Notes under the pieces: model-generated
Database searches by the model: none
The model's input: the letters and a program-made list of their open reading frames with translations, nothing else
What the model was told of the DNA's origin: nothing
Position numbers and translations under genes: made by a program
DNA from: Verrucomicrobiota bacterium
Lineage (GTDB): Bacteria; Verrucomicrobiota; Verrucomicrobiia; Verrucomicrobiales; Verrucomicrobiaceae
NCBI GenBank assembly: GCA_009885275.1
Contig: VFKY01000396.1
Coordinates: forward strand, 1 to 21,178
DNA length: 21,178 nt
Direction: 5' to 3'
Shown here: one piece after another, positions 14,200-21,178 of the stretch
Layout of the letters: the number at the start of each line of letters is the position of its first letter
Position numbering within the stretch: the first letter of the stretch is position 1

Positions 14200-15936
14200 A
14201 TGGGCGTCATAGAGGGATCAACACCAATAACAATCAACAGTTCACGGGACTGGTTGAGATCGCGCAGTCTCTTTCTTGGAACATCCTTGTTGGTGCTGGC
14301 ACTACTATTTTTCATATGGCCATATCAGCACTGGCAATTTGAAACACGCGGCAGTGTTTTACATGGATGGGCTAAAGTTCTTTCTCTCAATGGCAACGAA
14401 GAGTGGCAGTTTTGTTTCATCGTTCCAATCATTGTCGGCGCTTTAGTTTATCGTGAACGAGAAAAACTTACAACGTTACCGCTTCAGGGATCATGGTGGG
14501 GTGTTGTCGTCATGTCTTTAGCGATGATGTTGTATTGGATAGGTTACAAAGTGGATACCGGCTATTTGGGGTTCGCTTCGATTCAACTGACTCTGGCAGG
14601 GTTAATATTGTTGATGGCCGGCAAGCAGTGGATGCGAGTTTTATTTCTAGCATGGGTTTTTATGATCTTTGCATGGCCGCTATTTCCATTGGACAACATG
14701 TTAGCCGCAAGACTGAAAATCCCAACTGCTCAGATAGGCGCAAAACTTGTTTCACTGATGGGTATCGACGTGATCAGGGAGGGATCCGCATTGCAATCGG
14801 CTGCGGATTATGCTGCAGGCATTAAGCAAGGGGAGAAGTTCACTTTGGATGTATCTGAATCATGCAGTGGGATGCGGTCACTGTACGCTTTAATTATGGT
14901 TGCTGTTCTATATGGATTTTTGGCGCTCAATCGCTCAAGTTCCCGTCTTATTCTGGCAGCAAGCGCCATACCTTTAGCGGTACTCGGTAATGTGGTCAGA
15001 CTTCTTTTGCTCACCGTAGGGGTGTTGTTATTCGGTCAAGAAATTGCGGTAGGCAATTTCATCAACAATCATCAAGAGGAGTCATTTTTCCACCTGCTTG
15101 CAGGATACATTGTATTTGCAATCGCGCTTATTGGAATGTTTGCGCTGGCCACTTTACTTGATAAAAGGCATTGGAAAAAATTTAAAATAAAAGCTCAACC
15201 GGCTTCAAATTTGTTAGATCCATCGGCTTGTGAAGTCAATACCTCACGAAATCATATAAAATGTCTAGTGGCAATTATATTAGCATTAGCGGGAATTGGA
15301 CTTTGTTGGAGTACTCCAGAAAAGGTGAAATTCGCCTCTCCAGGATTGCGCATGGAATTGCCAGCACTCGTGGGTAATTTTCAGAGTCTAAATGTAGAGA
15401 CGATGACGGCAAAAGAGATGGCAAATTTTGACGAGGGAGTCGAATTGGTTCGCAGGCTCTATACCTCGCCCGAGAAGCATCAAATTATGGGGACCCTCGT
15501 GATGAGTGGGATGGTGAAAAGAACATTGCATACACCTGAGCGGTGCTTACCAGATCAGGGATGGATTATTTCATCGTTACAGGAAATACCTATACTATTG
15601 AGCAATGGACAAAGTATGAACGTATCGTTGATGCAAATTTTTCGTGATGTTGAAGTATCTTCTGGGCAAAGACTTCGCTTGAAAGGACTCAATTTATACT
15701 GGTATCAAGGCTCTCAAAATGTAAGTACGCCCAGTTATACGGCGAGCAATTACCTCAGTTACCGCGATGCCATCTTTCGTAATCTCAACCATCGTTGGGG
15801 ACAGGTTTCTTTTTTTATGCCACTTCCTCCAAGGGAGATTGGTAAGGATAACCCCATTGAGGAAGTCATGGCATTAGAAGAATTAAGATCTTTTGTAGAG
15901 AAGCTAACTTCTCAAATATTACTAATAGAGCATTGA
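14200..15936 (+). CDS. Exosortase fused to a C-terminal EpsI domain
   Basis: The 578-residue protein joins two parts. Residues 1-320 form an exosortase, a multi-pass membrane cysteine protease/transpeptidase, with about eight helices. The presumed catalytic triad is C222 (SESCSGMRSL), R267 (LGNVVRLLL) and H298 (FFHLLAGYIVF). After a linker and another membrane helix (about 352-370), residues 385-575 form the EpsI domain, with LPALVGNFQ, HTPERCLPDQGW (H444, C449) and a tail rich in Arg, Tyr and Trp. By family, exosortases cut sorting tails such as PEP-CTERM and work with exopolysaccharide export. No substrate with such a tail is in the window. It converges with the TPR gene, with 6 bp between stops. 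There is no clear Shine-Dalgarno sequence before the ATG. Confidence 0.9.
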   Translation: MGVIEGSTPITINSSRDWLRSRSLFLGTSLLVLALLFFIWPYQHWQFETRGSVLHGWAKVLSLNGNEEWQFCFIVPIIVGALVYREREKLTTLPLQGSWWGVVVMSLAMMLYWIGYKVDTGYLGFASIQLTLAGLILLMAGKQWMRVLFLAWVFMIFAWPLFPLDNMLAARLKIPTAQIGAKLVSLMGIDVIREGSALQSAADYAAGIKQGEKFTLDVSESCSGMRSLYALIMVAVLYGFLALNRSSSRLILAASAIPLAVLGNVVRLLLLTVGVLLFGQEIAVGNFINNHQEESFFHLLAGYIVFAIALIGMFALATLLDKRHWKKFKIKAQPASNLLDPSACEVNTSRNHIKCLVAIILALAGIGLCWSTPEKVKFASPGLRMELPALVGNFQSLNVETMTAKEMANFDEGVELVRRLYTSPEKHQIMGTLVMSGMVKRTLHTPERCLPDQGWIISSLQEIPILLSNGQSMNVSLMQIFRDVEVSSGQRLRLKGLNLYWYQGSQNVSTPSYTASNYLSYRDAIFRNLNHRWGQVSFFMPLPPREIGKDNPIEEVMALEELRSFVEKLTSQILLIEH

Positions 15937-15942
15937 AACTAA

Positions 15943-17655
15943 TCACAATGCCTTGCGTAAAAAAATCAGTTCACCCTCAAGTAAGCGAGCAGGTGAAATC
16001 TTTTCTGCAATTATGAAAGCTTTCGCCTGCTCGCCACAAGACGCGAGCATTCCCGAATAAACAGCGCGCTGACCAACGGAAAGCTTGCTGACTTCAATTT
16101 GCGTTAGCACACCTTTCATTTTTTCAAAATCGCGAAAACGGTAAGCTGCAAAAGCATTGATGAAAGGTAATGAATCATTGGATATGATGTTTTGTGCCGC
16201 CCAAAGAGGTGCACCTTTAGATATGCTTTCGAACTCTATTCCAAGGAGCAGTTTAAGATATAGAGCATTCTCCATGTGAGATTTAATCATGGGTTTTGCC
16301 TCTAGTATCTTTTGAAGAGTGGTGAGCATGGATTCTGCATCGCCACGCCTGGAGTAGATATTTAAAAGACGTTCAAGCATGGACAGTTGATATTGAGGAA
16401 TAGCAGAACCATTGATCAACGCCTCAATAGCCACATCCTCGAATCCTAACTTGTCAGCAATCGTAATGATTCGCTGCAGGGCCTCAAAATTTTTTGCTAT
16501 AATAGCACGGCGACTAGCTTCTTTTAAATGTCCACTGACAATGCTGCCCTTGTCGCCCTGCCCGTGTGCGATCCGAGCTTGAAGCACCGATTGATCGGTT
16601 GAAGAGAGGGGAAGGCTAGGGGTTCTCCGAAAAATATCACTTAACTCGTCCCAACGGGACTTGCCGGCAAGTGCTTCAAGATAAACAGGAAACAGTATTA
16701 CATTTTGTGTGGCCTTGTCTTTAGACACGAGTTCCAGCAAAAGATCATACTCCTCCTGTTGGAGTAACCAGTGATAAAATACAGCGTTTTCTTGGATGGT
16801 TTTATTTCGATACTTGTTGGTTTCCGAAGCGTAGATTTCTTTTTTCTTGAGTGGATTTAGGATGATGTGTCGACTGAGGATCTCAAAGTATCTTTTTTCA
16901 GAAATTGCTTGGTTATTTAAAGCCAATTGAAGTAGCTCTGTAGACATGCCACCGGTCAATAGAGGACTTGTCGAGATCGATTGTATGGCCGCGGCTGCAT
17001 GAGGACTTTTGGAACGCGCGATACCCCATAATTTTTCAAGCGCATTCTTTTGCACTTCTGTGAAGGGACTTGTCAGGTCAAGTATGGCCAAGGTTAATTG
17101 ATTTTCTGGGTCGTTTGGATTTTGTAAGAGGTATTTGCGATGAAGTTTAGCTGCTTCGAGAGGCTTGCCCTGAAAATACAATAACTGGGATTCCAATCCC
17201 ATGGAATATTTGGTGGATCGTTGTTCGGGAGTAAAAGAACTCAATATCTTGATAGCTTCATCAGGTTGCCTATCTGCAAGATATGCCATGCCCATTTCTG
17301 CCAAGTCCTCTGTGGTCGCCGATGTATAAGCGAGGAGTTGTTTCCAAAAAAACAATGCTCGTGAAGGATCCGGACTTGTTCTCTGAGTTAATCGAGCAAT
17401 CTCGCGAAGCACCAAGGGGTCGTTAGGAGCCTGCGCATAAGCCTGGTTTAGTATAGCGTAGGCCTGTTCCCAGTGTTCATTTTCAATGTGTCCCTGTGCC
17501 TTTGTTGTCAGAAGGTTAAGACGGTGCTTTTTCCACAGTAAATACCTAGGATAGGAAGCAAGAATTAGACCTAATAAAATGCCAACGCATGCTAAAATGA
17601 ATAGCGTTTTGTAGCCTGTGCGGTTTGCACTCGTTGGTGCTTCGGGCTCTATCAT
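15943..17655 (-). CDS. Membrane-anchored TPR protein
   Basis: The 570-residue protein has one N-terminal membrane helix at about 17-40 (TLFILACVGILLGLILASYPRYLLW), followed almost entirely by helical repeats of the tetratricopeptide type. An example is HIENEHWEQAYAILNQAYAQ, ending in APNDPLVL (56-83), with more around 95-180 (ALFFWKQLLAYTSATTEDLAEMG). Such proteins hold multiprotein complexes together, often in polysaccharide export or outer-membrane assembly. The start overlaps the end of the upstream SUMF1-like gene by 4 bp (ATGA at 17652-17655), so they are co-translated and probably work together. No catalytic motif was seen. The facing exosortase makes an exopolysaccharide or sorting role plausible, but this is context only. 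Confidence 0.8.
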   Translation of the reverse strand: MIEPEAPTSANRTGYKTLFILACVGILLGLILASYPRYLLWKKHRLNLLTTKAQGHIENEHWEQAYAILNQAYAQAPNDPLVLREIARLTQRTSPDPSRALFFWKQLLAYTSATTEDLAEMGMAYLADRQPDEAIKILSSFTPEQRSTKYSMGLESQLLYFQGKPLEAAKLHRKYLLQNPNDPENQLTLAILDLTSPFTEVQKNALEKLWGIARSKSPHAAAAIQSISTSPLLTGGMSTELLQLALNNQAISEKRYFEILSRHIILNPLKKKEIYASETNKYRNKTIQENAVFYHWLLQQEEYDLLLELVSKDKATQNVILFPVYLEALAGKSRWDELSDIFRRTPSLPLSSTDQSVLQARIAHGQGDKGSIVSGHLKEASRRAIIAKNFEALQRIITIADKLGFEDVAIEALINGSAIPQYQLSMLERLLNIYSRRGDAESMLTTLQKILEAKPMIKSHMENALYLKLLLGIEFESISKGAPLWAAQNIISNDSLPFINAFAAYRFRDFEKMKGVLTQIEVSKLSVGQRAVYSGMLASCGEQAKAFIIAEKISPARLLEGELIFLRKAL

Positions 17656-19394
17656 GGGGGGGCTAGTTCCAAAATTACTCTGAAGCCGACATCAGAGCGA
17701 AAACTGGCTTCGGGCAGATGTGCTCTATAGGAACTGAGTAGGATATCTTGATTAGATGTTAGCCATGAACCGCCACGCACAACGCGTTCACGAGTGCCCG
17801 AAGGCCATGCCTCAGAACACCACTCTGCCACATTGCCTGAGAGATCGAATAAATGTAGAGCATTGGGAGAAAAGCTGCCCACAGGTGATGTGTGGGAGTA
17901 GTTGTCTTGATAGCCATTCATGTTAGCGGTGTCGAGATTTGCACTTATACTTGGTGGTGGCCACTCTTTGCCCCATGGATAATCCGTTTTGTTGGTGAGA
18001 TGTTTTGTGTCAGGTGTATTTCCTGGTTCGTCCTTCAATCCGGCTGCAAAGCTCCACTCGGCATCTGTGGGCAATCGGTAGCGACTGGTGGCACTAATAA
18101 GATTTAAGGCGCGCTCTTTCTTTGTCAGCCATTCACAAAATGCTTCTGCATCAGTCCAGCTTACGTTGATAATAGGATGGGTGTTTTGATGTGCGAATGT
18201 AGGTTTTCGATCCCAAACTTGACCTGTGTTTGACATAAAGACGGCATAGTCTTGACCCCGAATCTCATGTTCTCCAATGAGCGTTGTTTCCTGAAGTGGC
18301 TGAAATTTTATATTCAGACTGTTGGTGTAATTTTTCCCTGCATTTGCGGGCGTTAACTTGGTGGGGTCGAGTATGGTTGAATTGGTTGTAGAGACTTTGG
18401 GTTTGTTTGCAATTCGATCGCGCATTTCACGTACTTCCTCAGGCGTCACCGTCGGGGCAACCGTCAAAAGGTCGCGCCTCGTCTTTTTATCGTTCAAAGA
18501 CGATTGATCTGCGGCAGCTAAAAATACGGCACTGCGATGCCTGTCTTCAAATACACAGCGGAAGCCTATGCTCGGTGAACGCAAATCCCCTGATACGCGA
18601 TATTGATAGTTTGAGAGGAGGCATTCTTTGCGAAAATACATCCAGGATCCACCGCGCAAAGTCCCATAGGTATCGGCACTGATCTCTTGATCCCATGCCC
18701 ACTCCCAGACATTTCCTGCGAGATCGTACAGGCCATCTTTTGAGGTAGAGAAAACTCCAACTGGAGATGTGTACATATAGCCATCATCTACCCCTGTGAT
18801 TTCCACGGAATTAAAATTCCCAACTCGAGGCGGTGGTGGCCATTCGATTCCCCATGGAAAGGACTGTTGATCCAATACTTTCTGTGTAACCGCTAGGTCG
18901 TCTTTACGTCCTGATAAAAGCCCCACCGCGGTATCCCATTCTCCGTTCGTTGGTAAACGGTAATATTGTAAATTGGTGATGACGCCGGCTGCCCGCTCAC
19001 TTTTTGTCAACCAATCGCAATAGGCGACGGCATCTTGAAGCGTGATATTCACAACAGGATGATCGCCTGTTTGAGGGAAGTGGGGTTTGTAATTCCATGC
19101 ATAACCCGAGGCACGCACAAAGGCATCGAAGTCAGAAACACGGGTTTCCCATACGGAGAACATGAGGGGCGTGCCAGGCACTTCAATGAAAATGGCACCA
19201 AGACTATTCTTTTTACTGTAGGTCTGGTTTGCCTTGTCTTTCAGAGGAATGAACGTTCCTGGAGGGAGTGATTGAGAATCAGCATACCCACGGCTCAACA
19301 AGATCACGGCGGCGATATAGAGGAGATGAATACTCCGCAAGTAATGCAGTTTATTTGATGCGATTAAACGCACTGTTTTGATGGAAGCAGACAT
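17652..19394 (-). CDS. Secreted or anchored protein with two FGE/SUMF1-like domains, probably not enzymatic
   Basis: The 580-residue protein has an N-terminal hydrophobic segment (about 22-36, HLLYIAAVILLSRGY) that acts as a signal or anchor. Two formylglycine-generating-enzyme-like domains follow, at about 66-283 and 365-576. Each shows HP-V/I-x-N with DA-x-A-Y/F-C-D/E-WLT, YRLPT-x-x-EW, PWG-x-EWPPP, TSPVG-x-F, DL-x-GNV-x-EW and RGGSW. True FGEs have two redox cysteines after RGGS. In the first domain the first is Tyr253 and only C258 remains; in the second the positions are T546 and I551. Formylglycine synthesis is therefore unlikely, and a binding or structural role is more probable. It overlaps the TPR gene by 4 bp. 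The ATG at 19394 has a distant GAGGAA 13 nt upstream. Confidence 0.88.
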   Translation of the reverse strand: MSASIKTVRLIASNKLHYLRSIHLLYIAAVILLSRGYADSQSLPPGTFIPLKDKANQTYSKKNSLGAIFIEVPGTPLMFSVWETRVSDFDAFVRASGYAWNYKPHFPQTGDHPVVNITLQDAVAYCDWLTKSERAAGVITNLQYYRLPTNGEWDTAVGLLSGRKDDLAVTQKVLDQQSFPWGIEWPPPPRVGNFNSVEITGVDDGYMYTSPVGVFSTSKDGLYDLAGNVWEWAWDQEISADTYGTLRGGSWMYFRKECLLSNYQYRVSGDLRSPSIGFRCVFEDRHRSAVFLAAADQSSLNDKKTRRDLLTVAPTVTPEEVREMRDRIANKPKVSTTNSTILDPTKLTPANAGKNYTNSLNIKFQPLQETTLIGEHEIRGQDYAVFMSNTGQVWDRKPTFAHQNTHPIINVSWTDAEAFCEWLTKKERALNLISATSRYRLPTDAEWSFAAGLKDEPGNTPDTKHLTNKTDYPWGKEWPPPSISANLDTANMNGYQDNYSHTSPVGSFSPNALHLFDLSGNVAEWCSEAWPSGTRERVVRGGSWLTSNQDILLSSYRAHLPEASFRSDVGFRVILELAPP

Positions 19395-19442
19395 TACTTT
19401 TTTGAGTTCCTCGTGAATACTGCCACAGAGAAGATGCGATGC

Positions 19443-19478
19443 AAAAAAAGAGCCGCACTTTTTTGTAGTGCGGCTCTT
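19443..19478 (-). terminator. Rho-independent terminator downstream of the secreted-protein gene
   Basis: A perfect 12-bp stem (19448-19459 with 19467-19478; arm AAGAGCCGCACT) closes a 7-nt loop. On the minus strand it runs into seven T (19449-19443), two of which also pair in the stem. It starts 20 nt after the stop at 19498 and isolates that gene from the SUMF1-like gene that begins at 19394. Confidence 0.92.
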
Positions 19479-19497
19479 AAAATGATGATTGAAGGGA

Positions 19498-20949
19498 TTA
19501 GGGAGTGGTTGGGGCTACAGTATTAGTGATTATAATAATGGGGCGGCTTGTCGTAGTGTTACCACCGGTAGTTGCTCCGACAGCAGGAGTAAACCCACCA
19601 ATGCCTCCAGTCCCACCGTTTCGATAAGCGCTTAGACCGAAACCTGATAGCGAATTGTTGAGGGCAACTTGATTTAGATCTTCTTGATCAAGTTCATTCG
19701 CTTTTTTATTGGCTTTGGCAAGTGCCTTGACCGTTACGTTATTCAATCCTAATCCGTTAAGGATTTTATTTACAGCGTCTAGTTCAGACATTCCAGGATT
19801 ATCTGCTTGAACCTTGGCTATGGCTGCTTTCGAGATTTTAACGGTTACTTTACCACTTCCATCAGTCACCTTAGCCTTCAAGACAACGAATGGACCACTG
19901 GTATCCGCTGCCACTTGATGAAAGGTGGGAGAAAAATCAAGGATACCGAACTGATTTGCGATGCCTGAGAAGGGGATGAGTGCGGCGGCGGCCATCGATT
20001 TCCATTCGACATTTAAACTTGCTACAGGTTTGTTGTAGTTGGGCTCGAAGCGCATAACCACATATCTGGCTGTTACAGGCTTGGTGCCGTCGATACTCAA
20101 GCGACCAGCGCCACTTGCGTCTTCACCGCTGGCGACAGGTTTGGTGCTATCAAGAATTGAAGGATCGAATGTTGTCTTTCCACGCCAGTCTTTCTTTTCT
20201 GGGAGCTGATCAAAGGTGTAAATATCGAGACGTGTAGGCACCTTGGAGTATGCAGCGTTAAATTTCTTGAGTGTCTGAGCATCTCCCATGTCGTAGATGA
20301 CGGTTCGATATTTCTCACTTGTTTTAGGGAAACTAAAGGAACCTTGATCGCTGTCCGCTTCACCATAGTTGGTTGGCGTTGGATACATGTAGACTGGCTT
20401 AGGCTCAGACGCGCTGTCTATAACGCTGTCTATAATATCGCTCCCTTGGACGGTGACATAATCAGAGTCCTTGTTGGCACCAGTAATCCTTAAGCTGCTG
20501 ATTGAGCCCGCTTTGGTGAAGTCAAAGCTCAGTTTGATATACTTCGCTTGAATACCTGCAAACTTTAACTCAATGAGACGAGCGGTCTCGTCCAAAGACA
20601 ATTGCGAAAGTGCGACCCAATCCTTGTTGTTGGTACTTGCAGACACGGAGACTTTACCGATGCCACCATCGTTGATAAAGGATGCAAACTCTACGAGGGT
20701 TTGATCACTGATAGCAATGACAGCTGAACTACTTCCCGCAGAGAGCTTTGCAAGCTGACTAGGGTCATCAGCAAGGAGCGCTTGGGAATTTGTGATACCA
20801 GAGCTTGAGGTGATCTTGGTTCCGTAGATTGAACTCGAAGCGAGGTTTACTGGTGAAGGAGCTGCGGCGGGTAACCTTTGCCAAGCGGCAGACGCCACAT
20901 TGAGTGTGCCCAATGAGGCGATTATAGCGATGATGTAGGCGTGTTTCAT
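19498..20949 (-). CDS. Secreted protein with discoidin-like stretches; function unknown
   Basis: From the ATG at 20949 the protein has 483 residues and a clear signal peptide (MKHAYIIAIIASLGTLNVASA) with cleavage near ASA/AW. The open frame extends to 21033, but the added 28 residues precede the signal and overlap the predicted promoter, so they are rejected. Around residues 65-155 the order SNNQ-like loss marker, VSVSASTNNKDWVAL and YIKLSFDFTKAGSISSLRITG is reminiscent of F5/8-type (discoidin) carbohydrate-binding folds. A second similar stretch runs about 195-330 (YRTVIYDMGDA to ARYVVMRFEPNYNKP). The C-terminus is rich in Gly and Thr with RPIIIITNTV; it is not a PEP-CTERM tail. A periplasmic or surface binding role is possible. 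It is a single-gene unit with its own promoter and terminator. Confidence 0.7.
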   Translation of the reverse strand: MKHAYIIAIIASLGTLNVASAAWQRLPAAAPSPVNLASSSIYGTKITSSSGITNSQALLADDPSQLAKLSAGSSSAVIAISDQTLVEFASFINDGGIGKVSVSASTNNKDWVALSQLSLDETARLIELKFAGIQAKYIKLSFDFTKAGSISSLRITGANKDSDYVTVQGSDIIDSVIDSASEPKPVYMYPTPTNYGEADSDQGSFSFPKTSEKYRTVIYDMGDAQTLKKFNAAYSKVPTRLDIYTFDQLPEKKDWRGKTTFDPSILDSTKPVASGEDASGAGRLSIDGTKPVTARYVVMRFEPNYNKPVASLNVEWKSMAAAALIPFSGIANQFGILDFSPTFHQVAADTSGPFVVLKAKVTDGSGKVTVKISKAAIAKVQADNPGMSELDAVNKILNGLGLNNVTVKALAKANKKANELDQEDLNQVALNNSLSGFGLSAYRNGGTGGIGGFTPAVGATTGGNTTTSRPIIIITNTVAPTTP

Positions 20950-21004
20950 AAGTCGTGGGGAATTCGTAAATAATGTCAAAATCAAGACATTCGTAGCCAA
21001 GTCA

Positions 21005-21033
21005 AATAAACTAAAATCTGAGAAGCCTGTCAA
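21005..21033 (-). promoter_or_regulatory. Predicted sigma-70 promoter of the secreted-protein gene
   Basis: On the minus strand a perfect -35 TTGACA (21033-21028) is followed 17 bp later by TTTATT (21010-21005), which matches TATAAT at four of six positions. The predicted start near 20998 gives a leader of about 50 nt before the ATG at 20949. The surrounding DNA is AT-rich. Confidence 0.6.
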
Positions 21034-21178
21034 TGTAAATACTTGATGGTTTTGGGCTTATTTTAGGGCCAATATTACAGGTTTCTTCTTCAATCAGAAC
21101 ATTTTGCTAGTCAGTAAGCGCTTTTTTTGGTGAAATCAAATCAAGGCAGCCAGTTACTGGAATTGCCTTCTGCAATAA

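Noticed and set aside
17652..19394. Active formylglycine-generating enzyme (sulfatase maturation)
   Set aside because: The two catalytic cysteines are not both present in either domain and no sulfatase gene is nearby.
19498..19620. C-terminal tail of the secreted protein as an exosortase (PEP-CTERM-like) signal
   Set aside because: There is no membrane helix and no basic cluster at the end; IIII is too short to span a membrane.
20950..21033. Longer start of the secreted protein gene at 21033
   Set aside because: It would place 28 residues in front of a normal signal peptide and overlap the predicted -35/-10 promoter.
21090..21178. Possible end of another minus-strand gene at the right edge
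   Set aside because: Two short frames are open from the edge (11 and 23 codons), but neither is long enough to support a gene.

Overview
The window looks like the chromosome of a free-living Gram-negative bacterium of moderate GC content. The best guess is the Verrucomicrobia or a relative in the PVC group. This rests on an exosortase fused to an EpsI domain, tandem FGE/SUMF1-like domains, an alginate-export-type porin and a ferredoxin-type NirA paired with a diflavin reductase. The assignment is an inference from gene content; there is no rRNA or other phylogenetic marker. No tRNA, rRNA, CRISPR array, insertion sequence or attachment site was seen.

Region 1 (1-11762) is a nitrate acquisition and assimilation island on the minus strand, made of two transcription units. 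The upstream unit, read right to left from about 11667, is nasS-nrtA-nrtB-nrtC-nrtD-porin. Its genes overlap or abut, and it ends at a hairpin terminator near 5069-5118. It encodes a cytoplasmic NasS-like nitrate sensor, a Tat-exported nitrate-binding protein, a permease, two ABC ATPases and an outer-membrane barrel. The second unit, from about 4965, is narK, then a PP2C phosphatase/Ser-Thr kinase fusion, a CysJ-like diflavin reductase, and nirA running off the left edge. Together they would carry nitrate across both membranes, reduce nitrite to ammonia with NADPH electrons, and sense nitrate. The nitrate reductase itself is not in the window; it may lie beyond the left edge.

The most notable observation is regulatory. 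Both units are preceded by the same promoter layout on the minus strand: a near-identical 15-bp palindrome (ATGAA-N5-TTCAT), then exactly 38 bp later (centre to centre) ATTTCTAGT, then 14 or 15 bp later a sigma-54-type -24/-12 element (GG-N10-GC). One palindrome is extended to 9-bp arms and overlaps the start of a divergent LysR-family gene (11760-12704), the obvious candidate regulator.

Region 2 (12715-21178) is a cell-envelope/secretion neighbourhood. It holds a single-pass membrane protein with a HEAT-like C-terminus (minus), a divergent exosortase-EpsI fusion (plus), a convergent two-gene unit of a double SUMF1-like protein and a TPR protein (minus), and a secreted protein with discoidin-like stretches (minus) with its own promoter and a strong terminator. 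No exosortase substrate with a clear PEP-CTERM tail was seen.
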